This document shows positions 10,268 to 18,279 of a stretch of 64,000 nucleotides of DNA, piece by piece. Below the pieces are notes generated by a model that was given only the letters and a program-made list of their open reading frames with translations, did no database searches and had not been told where the DNA came from. Position 1 is the stretch's first letter. Each line of letters begins with the position of its first letter. This stretch comes from Streptomyces fildesensis (lineage in GTDB: Bacteria; Actinomycetota; Actinomycetes; Streptomycetales; Streptomycetaceae): the NCBI RefSeq assembly GCF_016107395.1, contig NZ_JAAIKO010000002.1, forward strand, positions 397,409-461,408, given 5' to 3'. A program made the position numbers and the translations under genes.

Positions 10268-10783
10268 ATGACCGAGGCGGCACAGCGCAACCTGTCCGAG
10301 CCGGAGGGCCCCGATTCCGTGGGCGAAGGCAGGACATTGGAGAAGGGCACGAGCGGGGGTGCCGGGACGCCCGGCCGGCGGGCGCCGCTGGGCGACCCCG
10401 CGACCCGCGGCCGGACCACCATCGCGGACGGAGTGGTCGAGAAGATCGCCGGGCTGGCGGCCCGTGATGTGCTGGGTGTGCACGCGATGGGCAGCGGCTT
10501 CGCCCGCACCTTCGGCGCCGTGCGTGACCGGGTGCCCGGCAGCAAGTCCGTCACCCGTGGGGTGAAGGCGGAGGTCGGCGAGGTGCAGACCGCGCTCGAC
10601 CTGGACATCGTCGTCGAGTACGGGGTGTCCATCGTCGAGGTGGCCCGCGCGGTGCGGGAGAACGTGATCGCCGCGGTCGAGCGGATGACCGGTCTCGAGG
10701 TCGTCGAGGTCAATGTCGCGGTCGGCGACGTGAAGCTGCCGGACGAGGACGACGAGGACGACCGGGAGCAGAGGGTCCAGTGA
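10268..10783 (+). CDS. Asp23/Gls24 family envelope stress protein (first copy)
   Basis: The 171-residue protein has a disordered N-terminus of about 55 residues, then an Asp23 domain: TTIADGVVEKIAGLAARDVLGVHAM and VEVARAVRENVIAAVERMTGLEVVEVNVAV. The C-terminus is acidic (DEDDEDDREQ). In Gram-positive bacteria Asp23 is held at the membrane by AmaP and its loss triggers a cell-envelope stress response. The ATG at 10268 follows an AAGGGA element. It is the first gene of a five-gene operon that encodes a second Asp23 and AmaP. Confidence 0.9.
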   Translation: MTEAAQRNLSEPEGPDSVGEGRTLEKGTSGGAGTPGRRAPLGDPATRGRTTIADGVVEKIAGLAARDVLGVHAMGSGFARTFGAVRDRVPGSKSVTRGVKAEVGEVQTALDLDIVVEYGVSIVEVARAVRENVIAAVERMTGLEVVEVNVAVGDVKLPDEDDEDDREQRVQ

Positions 10784-10856
10784 CGACCGGGTGGACGGGT
10801 GGGACGGCGGCCGGCGGTGCCGGCGACAGCGGTGAGGCGAGGACGGTGAGCGGACG

Positions 10857-11039
10857 ATGAGAATGTCGCTGGTCGGACTGATCGTGGGCATGGCGCTCGG
10901 ATTCGCCGGGTACTTCGGCGGGTTCGGCGCGTTCCTGCTGGTGGCCGCGCTCGGCGCGGTCGGGTTCGTGGCCGGGAAGTTCGTGGACGGCGATCTGGAG
11001 CCCGGAGAGTTCTTCCGCAGCCGCGACCGGCGGCGGTGA
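10857..11039 (+). CDS. Small membrane protein (DUF2273-like), Asp23/AmaP operon
   Basis: A 60-residue protein with two closely spaced hydrophobic helices (SLVGLIVGMALGFAGYFGGF and FLLVAALGAVGFVAGKFV), followed by a charged tail ending SRDRRR. Size, topology and position match the DUF2273 proteins found next to Asp23 and AmaP in Firmicutes and actinobacteria. The stop overlaps the next start (TGATG), so it is translationally coupled to the second Asp23. It is probably part of the same membrane complex. Confidence 0.85.
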   Translation: MRMSLVGLIVGMALGFAGYFGGFGAFLLVAALGAVGFVAGKFVDGDLEPGEFFRSRDRRR

Positions 11040-11410
11040 TGGCCGCTGCGGCCCCGGTCACCCTGCCGGCCGCGGAGCGGGGCGCGCTCAGGATCGCGGA
11101 CCGGGTGGTGGCGAAGATCGCCGCGCGGGCCGCGTCCGAGGTGCTCGCGGACATCCCGGAGTCCGGGCTCGTGCCGCCGGACCGTACGCCGCACGCGTCG
11201 GTCTCGGTGCGCAAGGAGACCGCCCGGGTGCGGTTGTCGGTGGAACTGGGCTATCCGGGTGACCTCGGTGCGGTCTGCGGCTCGGTGCGCCGCCATGTCG
11301 CGGACCGGGTGACGTCACTGACGGGTATGGAGGTACCTGAGGTCGCCGTCGAGATCGAGCGGCTGCACTCCGCGACGGCGCGGCAACAGAGCGAGGGGAG
11401 GGTGCGGTGA
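11039..11410 (+). CDS. Asp23/Gls24 family envelope stress protein (second copy)
   Basis: The 123-residue protein is a minimal Asp23 domain: LRIADRVVAKIAARAASEVLAD, then beta strands with HASVSVRKETARVRLSVEL and the helix GAVCGSVRRHVADRVTSLTGMEVPEVAVEI. Unlike the first copy it has no long disordered N-terminus or acidic tail. The ATG overlaps the previous stop, and its own stop overlaps the next start (GTGA). A GTG directly upstream (11036) is a possible alternative start. Confidence 0.88.
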   Translation: MAAAAPVTLPAAERGALRIADRVVAKIAARAASEVLADIPESGLVPPDRTPHASVSVRKETARVRLSVELGYPGDLGAVCGSVRRHVADRVTSLTGMEVPEVAVEIERLHSATARQQSEGRVR

Positions 11411-12081
11411 CCGGGACCGGTGCGGAACCCGAACCCGAGGGCACGACACGGCAGCTGCCGGTCGTCGGGCCCTACGAACCGGACGAGCCCGACGGATCCG
11501 GCGGGTCCGCCGCCGAGCGCCCCGCCGAACCGCCGGCCGGCCGCGCGGGCCGGTTCTGGTCGGAGCGCCGGGTACCGTCGGCGCTGACCGCGCTGGTGGT
11601 GCTGGGGGCCGCCGGGATCCTGCTCTACGACATCGCCGCGGTCCGCACCGACCGCGCCGCGATGAGCTGGCGGCCACGGCTGGCCCGTGAACTGGCCACC
11701 CGGCCGCTGGACAACGTGCTCGTCATCACCGCCGCCGCGGCCGCCGTGGTGATCGGTCTGTGGCTGATCGTCCTGGCCGTCACCCCCGGCCTGCGCGACA
11801 TCCTGCCGATGCGGCGCAGTGTCACCGGGGTGCGCGCGGGGCTGGACCGGCACGCCGCCGAACTCACGCTGCGCGACCGGGCGATGGAGGTCTCCGGCGT
11901 GCACACCGTCCGGGTCCGCGTCGGCCGCCGCCATGTCACCGCCCGCGCCGCGTCCCACTTCCGTGACCTGGACGAAGTACGGGCCGACCTGGACGCCGCC
12001 CTGGCCGAGGGCGTCGTCCAACTCGGGCTGGCCCGCCCGCCCAGCCTGGGCGTCCACGTCCAGCGCGCCCAGAAGGGCTGA
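11407..12081 (+). CDS. DUF6286-type membrane protein
   Basis: The 224-residue protein has a disordered acidic/proline N-terminus (about residues 1-55), two membrane helices (PSALTALVVLGAAGILLYDIA and VLVITAAAAAVVIGLWLIVLAV) and a C-terminal soluble domain with VSGVHTVRVRVGRRHVTARA. This matches the DUF6286 family, which in actinobacteria sits inside Asp23/AmaP operons and has an AmaP-like layout. The GTG start overlaps the preceding stop by 4 nt. It probably anchors an Asp23 protein to the membrane, parallel to AmaP. Confidence 0.85.
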   Translation: MTGTGAEPEPEGTTRQLPVVGPYEPDEPDGSGGSAAERPAEPPAGRAGRFWSERRVPSALTALVVLGAAGILLYDIAAVRTDRAAMSWRPRLARELATRPLDNVLVITAAAAAVVIGLWLIVLAVTPGLRDILPMRRSVTGVRAGLDRHAAELTLRDRAMEVSGVHTVRVRVGRRHVTARAASHFRDLDEVRADLDAALAEGVVQLGLARPPSLGVHVQRAQKG

Positions 12082-12088
12082 TCCGCCG

Positions 12089-12685
12089 ATGCGCAGTTCC
12101 CTCAACCGGACCCTGCTGGCACTGACCGGCCTGCTCCTGCTGATCGCCGGCCTCGCGGTGCTGGTCGGCAGCCTGGACCTGCAGCGCCGCTGGGGATTCA
12201 CCCTGCCGGGCTGGTGGCCGTTCGACGGCCCCGGGGACGTGCTCCTCACGGCCCGCGACCGCACCCGCTACCGCGGCGACGGCTGGTGGTGGCCCACCGT
12301 CCTGGCCGTCCTGGGCGTGCTGGTGCTGACGGCCCTGTGGTGGTTCCTGGCCCAGTTCCGCAGCCACCGGCTGCGCCAGCTGCGCATCGACAGCCGCGAC
12401 GGCCAGGACGCCGTGCTGCGCGGCCGGGCCCTGGAGGACATCCTGGTCACCGAGACCGAGGCACTGGACGGTGTGGACCGGGCCGGCGCCGTCCTGACCG
12501 GCAAGCGCTCCGCGCCCCGCGCGCGCCTCACCCTCGCCCTGGCGCCGCACGCGGCCCCGGACACCGTCGTCTCCCGGCTGGACACCGAGATCCTGCAACG
12601 GGCGGGCGGCTCGGCGGGACTCGACCACCTCCCGGCCGAGGCGCGGCTGCGCGCCGTCAAGCACCGCGCCAGCCGCGTCAACTGA
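12089..12685 (+). CDS. amaP: Alkaline shock response membrane anchor protein AmaP
   Basis: The 198-residue protein has an N-terminal hydrophobic helix (RTLLALTGLLLLIAGLAVLVGS), a linker of about 45 residues, a second helix (WWPTVLAVLGVLVLTALWWFL) and a C-terminal domain with repeated short beta strands (RLTLALAPHAAPDTVVSRL). This is the layout of AmaP, which tethers Asp23 to the cytoplasmic membrane. It is the last gene of the operon and starts 7 nt after the DUF6286 gene. No hairpin is evident before the convergent SDR gene at 12722. Confidence 0.85.
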   Translation: MRSSLNRTLLALTGLLLLIAGLAVLVGSLDLQRRWGFTLPGWWPFDGPGDVLLTARDRTRYRGDGWWWPTVLAVLGVLVLTALWWFLAQFRSHRLRQLRIDSRDGQDAVLRGRALEDILVTETEALDGVDRAGAVLTGKRSAPRARLTLALAPHAAPDTVVSRLDTEILQRAGGSAGLDHLPAEARLRAVKHRASRVN

Positions 12686-12721
12686 CCGGCGTCCCAGGCG
12701 CCGTACGCAGCACGCCGTACG

Positions 12722-13483
12722 TCAGAAGCCGTGCCGGGCGCCGCCGTCGACCGGGAGCATGATGCCCGTCAGATACGAGGCGGCGGGGGAGAGCAGGAAG
12801 GCCGCGGCGCGGCCGAACTCCTCCGGGGTCCCGTAGCGGCCCAGCGGGATGGTGGCGCTGTGCCGGGCGCGGGAGGCCGCCGCGTCGCCGCTGAGGGCGT
12901 CGAGTTCCGCCACCCGCTCGGTGTCGATCCGGGAGGGCAGCAGGCCCACGACGCGGATGCCGCGCGGGCCCAGTTCATCGGCGAGGTTCTTGGCGAAGCC
13001 GGCCAGCCCGGGCCGCAGCCCGTTGGAGACCGCCAGGCCGGGGATCGGCTCGTACACCGACCCGGAGAGCACGAAGCCGATCACGCCGCCCTCGCCGAGC
13101 GCCGCCGCGGCGGCCCGGGCGAGCCGTACCGCACCGAGGAAGACCGTCTCGAACGCGTCCCGCCACTGGTCGTCCGTGATGGTCTCGGAGAGGCCGACGG
13201 CCGGGCCGCCGACGCTGATCAGTACGCCGTCCAGCCGTCCGAACTCCTCGCGGGCGGCGCCGATGAGCCGGTCGGGGGTGTCCGCGCCGGAGTTGTCGGC
13301 GGCCATCCCGATCGTGTTCCCCGGGCCGCCCAGCGCGGCGGCCGCCGCGTCCGCCGACTCCTGCGAGCGCCCGGAGACGACCAGCTTCGCACCGTCGGCC
13401 GCCAGCTCACGGGCGGCCGCCATGCCCAGCCCGCGGGTGGCGCCGGTGACGACGTACACCCGGTCCTTCAGTCCCAGATCCAT
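12722..13483 (-). CDS. SDR-like protein lacking catalytic Tyr and Lys
   Basis: The 253-residue Rossmann protein has the cofactor motif TGATRGLG (residues 13-20) and the C-terminal LTGIMLPVDGGARHGF. The YxxxK active-site positions are Ser153 and Arg157 (AVSNGLRPGLAGFAKNLADE). That pattern belongs to a subgroup of beta-ketoacyl-reductase-like SDRs known to lack the canonical Tyr, so the protein may reduce by a different mechanism or be a non-catalytic binder. The start is 4 nt after the GH15 stop and the Shine-Dalgarno sequence AGGGAG overlaps the GH15 end, implying coupled translation. Confidence 0.85.
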   Translation of the reverse strand: MDLGLKDRVYVVTGATRGLGMAAARELAADGAKLVVSGRSQESADAAAAALGGPGNTIGMAADNSGADTPDRLIGAAREEFGRLDGVLISVGGPAVGLSETITDDQWRDAFETVFLGAVRLARAAAAALGEGGVIGFVLSGSVYEPIPGLAVSNGLRPGLAGFAKNLADELGPRGIRVVGLLPSRIDTERVAELDALSGDAAASRARHSATIPLGRYGTPEEFGRAAAFLLSPAASYLTGIMLPVDGGARHGF

Positions 13484-13487
13484 GCGC

Positions 13488-15275
13488 TCATGCTCCCTTA
13501 CGGACTCCGGACAGGCTCAGTGCGGTGTTGACGAGCCCGATGTGGCTGAAGGCCTGCGGGAAGTTGCCGAGCTGGCGGCGGGAGACCGGGTCCCACTCCT
13601 CGGCGAGCAGCCCGACGTCGTTGCGCAGACTCAGCAGGTGCCCGAACAGCTCGCGGGCCTCCCGCTCGCGGCCGGTCGTGTGCAGGGCGTCGGCCAGCCA
13701 GAACGAGCAGGCCAGGAAGGCGCCCTCGTCGCCCGGCAGGCCGTCCACGGCCTTCTCGTCGAGGGTGTAGCGGCGGACGAGGCCGCCGTGGTTCAGCTCC
13801 CTGCGCACCGCGTCGACCGTGCCGATCACCCGCGGATCGGAGGGCGGCAGGAAGCCGACCTGGGGGATGAGCAGCGTCGCCGCGTCGAGCTGGGTGGAGC
13901 CGTAGAACTGGGTGAACGTGCTGCGCTCGTTGTCGTAGCCGCGCTTGCACACCTCCAGGTGCACCTGGTCGCGCATGGCCCGCCAGCCGGCCAGGTCGCC
14001 GCCGCGCTTCGGCTGCGCCTCCAGGGTGCGGACCGCGCGGTCCGCGGCGACCCACGCCATCACCTTGGAGTGCACGAAGTGCCGGCGCGGCCCGCGGACC
14101 TCCCACAGGCCCTCGTCCGGCTCGCGCCAGTTGGACTCCAGGAAGTCCATCAGGGCGCGCTGCAGGCTCCAGGCGTGCTTGTCGTCGGAGAGTCCGCTGT
14201 TCCGGGCCAGGTGGAGAGAGTCGAGCACCTCGCCGTAGACGTCGAGCTGCAGCTGCCCGGCCGCCGCGTTGCCGATCCGGACCGGGGCGGACGTCTCGTA
14301 CCCCTTCAGCCACGGCACCTCGTACTCGGGCAGCCGCCGCTCACCGGAGATCCCGTACATGATCTGCAGGTCGGCGGGGTCTCCGGCGACCGCGCGCAGC
14401 AGCCAGTCCCGCCACTTCGCGGCCTCCTGGAGATAGCCGCTGGAGACCATCGCGTTGAGTGTCAGGGTGGCGTCGCGGAGCCAGCAGAAGCGGTAGTCCC
14501 AGTTGCGCACCCCGCCGATCTCCTCCGGCAGCGAGGTGGTGACGGCCGCGGCGATACCGCCGGTCGGCGCGTACGTCAGTGCCTTGAGGGTGATGAGGGA
14601 GCGCAGCACGGCCTCCCGCCAGGGGCCGTCGTAGGTGCACTGCGCCGACCACTTCTCCCAGTCCTCGATGGCGTGGGGCAGCGCATCGTACGGGTCGACC
14701 CGGCGCGGCCGGGTCTCGTGCGACGGGTGCCAGGTGAGGACGAAGGCGACGCTCTCGCCCGCCGAGACGGAGAAGTCGGCGTAGGTGCAGAAGTCCTTGC
14801 CGTACATCGGCACCTGCGGCGGATAGCTGCGCAGCCAGACCGAGTCGGGCCCCGCGACGGCGATGCGGTGGCCCTCGGCGCGCCGCATCCAGGGCACGAT
14901 GCTGCCGTAGTCGAAGCGCAGCCGCAGCTCGCTGCGCATCTGCACGGTGCCGGAGACGCCCTCAACGATCCGCATGACATCGGGGGCGCGGTCGCGCTGC
15001 GGCATGAAGTCGATGACCTTGACGATGCCGGTGGCGGTCTCCCAGAACGTCTCCAGCACCAGGGTGTCGCCGCGGTACGCCCGCCGGGTGCACTGGTCCG
15101 CGCCGGCCGGGGCGATCCGCCACTGGCCGTTCTCCTCGTCCCCGAGCAGCGCCGCGAAGCACGCGGCGGAGTCGAAGCGCGGCAGGCACAGCCAGTCGAT
15201 GGAGCCGTCCTTGCCGACCAGCGCCGCGGTCTGCAGATCACCGATGAGCGCGTAGTCCTCGATCAGTCCTGGCAC
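13488..15275 (-). CDS. Glycoside hydrolase family 15 protein (glucoamylase/trehalase-like)
   Basis: The 595-residue cytoplasmic protein has an N-terminal beta-sandwich (LIEDYALIGDLQTAALVGKDG; RFDSAACFAALLG) and a C-terminal (alpha/alpha)6 barrel with WDYRFCWLRDATLTLNAM and LLAEEWDPVSRRQLGNFPQA, the two catalytic Glu regions of GH15. Actinobacterial members of this clade include trehalases and alpha-glucan hydrolases. I chose the GTG at 15275 because GAAAGGCGG lies just upstream; another GTG at 15296 adds 7 residues but lacks a well-spaced site. It is coupled to the SDR-like gene downstream. Confidence 0.88.
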   Translation of the reverse strand: MPGLIEDYALIGDLQTAALVGKDGSIDWLCLPRFDSAACFAALLGDEENGQWRIAPAGADQCTRRAYRGDTLVLETFWETATGIVKVIDFMPQRDRAPDVMRIVEGVSGTVQMRSELRLRFDYGSIVPWMRRAEGHRIAVAGPDSVWLRSYPPQVPMYGKDFCTYADFSVSAGESVAFVLTWHPSHETRPRRVDPYDALPHAIEDWEKWSAQCTYDGPWREAVLRSLITLKALTYAPTGGIAAAVTTSLPEEIGGVRNWDYRFCWLRDATLTLNAMVSSGYLQEAAKWRDWLLRAVAGDPADLQIMYGISGERRLPEYEVPWLKGYETSAPVRIGNAAAGQLQLDVYGEVLDSLHLARNSGLSDDKHAWSLQRALMDFLESNWREPDEGLWEVRGPRRHFVHSKVMAWVAADRAVRTLEAQPKRGGDLAGWRAMRDQVHLEVCKRGYDNERSTFTQFYGSTQLDAATLLIPQVGFLPPSDPRVIGTVDAVRRELNHGGLVRRYTLDEKAVDGLPGDEGAFLACSFWLADALHTTGREREARELFGHLLSLRNDVGLLAEEWDPVSRRQLGNFPQAFSHIGLVNTALSLSGVRKGA

Positions 15276-15324
15276 GGGGCCGCCTTTCGTCCACACTCCT
15301 GCTCGTAGCGTGCCGGGGACGCCG

Positions 15325-16116
15325 TTACACCGCGACCGGAACGCTCTTCTGTGACTCCTGCCCGGAGACCCGCTCCTTGCGCTCGCGGCGCACCAGGATG
15401 ACCCAGCCGACCGGGACCATCGCCGAGAACAGCCACCACTGGATCGCGTACGCCATGTGCGGGCCGATGCTGGAGTCGTCCGGCTCGGGGATCAGTTCGG
15501 GCTGGGCGCCGGAGGGCTTGGGGGAGGTGGTGGCCAGCTCCAGATAGCCGCCGAGCAACTGCCGCGGGCCGGTCTTCGCCAGGTCGGTGGAGTTGATGAG
15601 CATGATCATGCGGTCCGGCAGCCCGCTCTTGTTCCTGATCCCGGTGCTGGAACTCGTCTCGTCGGGGCGCAGCCGCCCGGTGACGGTGATCTCGCCGGAC
15701 TCGGCGGCCGGGATCTTCGGCAGTGCGGTGAGCCCGCCGTCGGCGTCGATCCAGCCGCGGTTCACCAGGATCGCCCGGCCGTCGTCCAGCACCAGCGGGG
15801 TGATGACGTGGTACCCGTTCTTCTGCCCGTCGGCCGCGGTGCGCTGGCGGGCGACGACCTCGTGCGCGGTGTCGTAGTGACCGGTCGCGCTCACCGACCG
15901 GTACAGGTCCTTGCGGGGTACGGCCTTGCCGGGCGCGGCCAGCCGCTCGACCGGGACGGCGGCGGCCTTGACGTTCTGACTGATCAGGTGGTTGTTGGCC
16001 ACCCGGTGCTCGTGACGGTGCAGCTGCCAGTAGCCCAGCTTGATCATCGTGGGAATCATGACCAGGCCGAGCAGCGTGAGGATCACCCACTGGCGGGAGA
16101 GCAGAAAGCGGTACAC
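15325..16116 (-). CDS. SURF1 family cytochrome oxidase assembly protein
   Basis: The 263-residue protein has an N-terminal helix (WVILTLLGLVMIPTMIKLGYWQL), a large extracytoplasmic domain with the signature ILVNRGWID, and a C-terminal helix (YAIQWWLFSAMVPVGWVILV). This is the SURF1 topology. The conserved GYWQLHRHEHR just after the first helix corresponds to the usual GxWQxxR motif. It assists insertion of cofactors into the aa3-type cytochrome c oxidase. The start is GTG at 16116. Confidence 0.92.
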   Translation of the reverse strand: MYRFLLSRQWVILTLLGLVMIPTMIKLGYWQLHRHEHRVANNHLISQNVKAAAVPVERLAAPGKAVPRKDLYRSVSATGHYDTAHEVVARQRTAADGQKNGYHVITPLVLDDGRAILVNRGWIDADGGLTALPKIPAAESGEITVTGRLRPDETSSSTGIRNKSGLPDRMIMLINSTDLAKTGPRQLLGGYLELATTSPKPSGAQPELIPEPDDSSIGPHMAYAIQWWLFSAMVPVGWVILVRRERKERVSGQESQKSVPVAV

Positions 16117-16173
16117 CCCACGACCGTACTCGGTCGTGGGGCGCCCTCCGGTAGGGGGTCGGTGGGGGACGGA

Positions 16174-16425
16174 TCAGGAGATCGGGACGGAGCCGACACG
16201 GTCGACGAGGCCGTGCACGCCCTCGGCCTTGGCACAGTGCGCACTGCAGTACCAGCGGCCGTCGGCCTCGACGCCGTGGCCGACGACCTGCACCCGGCAG
16301 TGCTCACAGATGGGCGCCATACGGTGGATGGCGCATTCGAAGCTGTCGAAGACGTGCACCGCACCTTGGGCGTGCACCTCGAAGCTCATGACGTAGTCGT
16401 TTCCGCACACTTCACATCGGGCCAT
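16174..16425 (-). CDS. Small Cys-rich zinc-binding protein (83 aa)
   Basis: The 83-residue protein begins MARCEVCGNDY and contains CxxC (Cys4/7), FECAIH, CEHC (about 39/42) and WYCSAHCAKAEG, at least seven Cys plus His residues that suggest two zinc knuckles or a treble clef. Some databases describe similar sequences as prokaryotic metallothionein-like. It has no signal peptide or HTH. The ATG at 16425 was preferred to an upstream ATG because conservation starts at the first CxxC. Function unknown; it could be a zinc-dependent adaptor. Confidence 0.75.
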   Translation of the reverse strand: MARCEVCGNDYVMSFEVHAQGAVHVFDSFECAIHRMAPICEHCRVQVVGHGVEADGRWYCSAHCAKAEGVHGLVDRVGSVPIS

Positions 16426-16496
16426 GGGGCACAGATTGCGCGGCGCGGGGGCGGCGGGCAACAGGTCGCCGGGCGCGTCGTCGCCGCGCCACTCGA

Positions 16497-17507
16497 TCAG
16501 CCGTGTACCCCGGGCGCCGGGGTCACCGCCTTGAGGAGTTCCGCGAAGCGCCGCTCGTCGATGACGGGGGTGCCGAACGCGCGGGCCTTGGCGGCCTTGC
16601 TCGTCGGGGAGTCCGGGTCGTTGGTGACGAGCAGGCTGGTGAGACGGCTGACGCTGGACGCGACATGCAGCCCGGCGTCGGTCGCGCGGTCCTCCAGCAG
16701 TTCGCGGTCGATCCCGGTGTCACCGGAGAACGCCACCCGCATCCCCTGCATGAGCGGGCCCTCGGGCGCCATCCGGCCCGGGTTGGGGTACGGGCAGGAC
16801 GACCGCTTGCGCGCCGGGCGCCAGCTGCTGGGGCGGTAGGAGCCGTACGACCCGCCGGCCGGCGCGGGGCGGGCCGCCGGCACGCTGCCCTCGGTCCACT
16901 CGGTGAGCGGCCGGCAGGTGTGCAGCGGCAGCGGCAGGCCGGCCGCGGCCGCCAGGTGCAGGCTGGGGCGGAACGCCTCGGCGAGCACCCGCGCGTCGTC
17001 CAGGGCGTGGTGGGCGCGCTGCTGGACGACGCCGTAGTGCGCGGCGAGCGACTCCAGCTTGTGGTTGGCCAGCGGCAGCCGGAGCTCCTTGGCCAGCACG
17101 ATCGTGCACAGCCGCTGTTCGACGGGGGCGGTGGACTTCGCCCGCGCGTACTCACGGGCCAGCATCGACCAGTCGAAGACCGCGTTGTGCGCGACGAGCA
17201 CCCGGCCGGCCAGCCGCTCGGCGAGCTCGGCGGCGATGTCCGGGAAGAGCGGGGCGTCGGCGAGCATCGCGCTGGTCAGTCCGTGGATCCACACCGGGCC
17301 CGGATCGCGCAGCGGGTTGACCGGTGAGTACCAGTGGTCCTGGACCTCGCCCCGGGAGTCCAGCCGGTAGACGGCGGCGGACACTATCCGGTCGTCGCGG
17401 CCGAGACCGGTGGTCTCGACGTCGACCACGGCATATCCGTCCGGGTAGGCGGCGGGCCACGGGGACGGGGAGGCGGTCGGCTCGGTGCGGTTGTCCAGCA
17501 TGGTCAT
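16497..17507 (-). CDS. DEDDh 3'-5' exonuclease with C-terminal BRCT domain
   Basis: The 336-residue protein has a DnaQ-type exonuclease domain at residues about 20-195: Exo I VVDVETTG, Exo II VLVAHNAVFDW, and Exo III HHALDDAR with the DEDDh histidine. A linker of about 70 residues leads to a BRCT domain (GMRVAFSGDTGIDRELLEDRATDAGLHV, then LLVTNDPDSPTSKAAKARAFGTPVIDERRF). The combination, common in actinobacteria, points to DNA repair or nucleotide trimming. The ATG at 17507 lacks a clear Shine-Dalgarno sequence and lies 25 nt after the TetR stop; an ATG at 17501 is an alternative. Confidence 0.88.
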   Translation of the reverse strand: MTMLDNRTEPTASPSPWPAAYPDGYAVVDVETTGLGRDDRIVSAAVYRLDSRGEVQDHWYSPVNPLRDPGPVWIHGLTSAMLADAPLFPDIAAELAERLAGRVLVAHNAVFDWSMLAREYARAKSTAPVEQRLCTIVLAKELRLPLANHKLESLAAHYGVVQQRAHHALDDARVLAEAFRPSLHLAAAAGLPLPLHTCRPLTEWTEGSVPAARPAPAGGSYGSYRPSSWRPARKRSSCPYPNPGRMAPEGPLMQGMRVAFSGDTGIDRELLEDRATDAGLHVASSVSRLTSLLVTNDPDSPTSKAAKARAFGTPVIDERRFAELLKAVTPAPGVHG

Positions 17508-17532
17508 TGAGAATAAGGGGCGCCGCTGACAC

Positions 17533-18150
17533 TCAGACACACAGCAGGGAGCCGACCAGGGCGCGCGTGGTGGTGGTGAAGAGGCGTTCGGGGTCGGGCG
17601 GGGCGGCCAGCGCGCGGGCCAGCGCCGGGTCGTGGCCGGCCGTGGCGGTGTCCCACAAGTCCTGTTCCGCGGGGCTCTGGGCGGGGGAACGTTCGCGGTT
17701 GCGTTCGACCAGAATGAAGCCGATGACGTGGAACTCGATGGCGCGCAGCGCCTCGGCGGCCCGCGCCCCGCGCAGCCCCGCGTCGTGCAGCTCATGGACC
17801 AGGGCCTGCTGGGCGGGGAGGAACATCAGCTCGGTGAGGCCGCGTTCGTGCACCATCGCGATCAGATGCGGCCGGTCGCGCAGCATCCGGCGCTGGGCGC
17901 GGGCGATGGACAGCACCCGGTCGAGCGGCCCGCGGCCGGTGGGCGCGATGGCGCCCATCTCCCGCACGGTACGGGCCACCAGTTCGTCGAGCAGCGATTC
18001 GCGGTTGCCCACATGCCAGTAGATCGACGTGACGGCGGTGCCCAGTTCGGCCGCGAGCTTGCGCATGGTCAGCGCCTCGGGGCCGAGCTGCCGGACAAGT
18101 GCGGCAGCGGCGTCGAGTACATCGTCGCGGGTCAGGGCGGTGCGCGGCAT
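17533..18150 (-). CDS. TetR/AcrR family regulator
   Basis: The 205-residue protein has an N-terminal TetR HTH: LTRDDVLDAAAALVRQLG, ALTMRKLAAELGTAVTSIYWHVGNRESLLDEL. The ligand-binding domain (residues 70-205) is helical with RPHLIAMVHERGLTELMFLPAQQ and resembles the TetR C-terminal family. It diverges from the acetoacetate-decarboxylase-like operon at 18280, and a perfect palindrome at 18202 lies between them, so it most likely represses that operon and itself. The ligand is unknown but may be a pathway substrate. Confidence 0.88.
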   Translation of the reverse strand: MPRTALTRDDVLDAAAALVRQLGPEALTMRKLAAELGTAVTSIYWHVGNRESLLDELVARTVREMGAIAPTGRGPLDRVLSIARAQRRMLRDRPHLIAMVHERGLTELMFLPAQQALVHELHDAGLRGARAAEALRAIEFHVIGFILVERNRERSPAQSPAEQDLWDTATAGHDPALARALAAPPDPERLFTTTTRALVGSLLCV

Positions 18151-18201
18151 GGTGCTCCCATTGTGGACCGTGCACGCCTATTTACCCTTCGAGCGCGTCG
18201 G

Positions 18202-18216
18202 TGTAACTGTGTTACA
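18202..18216. promoter_or_regulatory. Palindromic operator between TetR gene and catabolic operon
   Basis: TGTAAC and GTTACA arms flank a TGT centre, a perfect 6-3-6 palindrome in the 129-bp divergent intergenic region. The size and placement suit a TetR dimer site. Inference. Confidence 0.55.
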
Positions 18217-18279
18217 GAGCTCGTCCCGAATCTCTCATGACGCACCCGTGTGACTGACATGAACGAAGGGCGGCACGAC

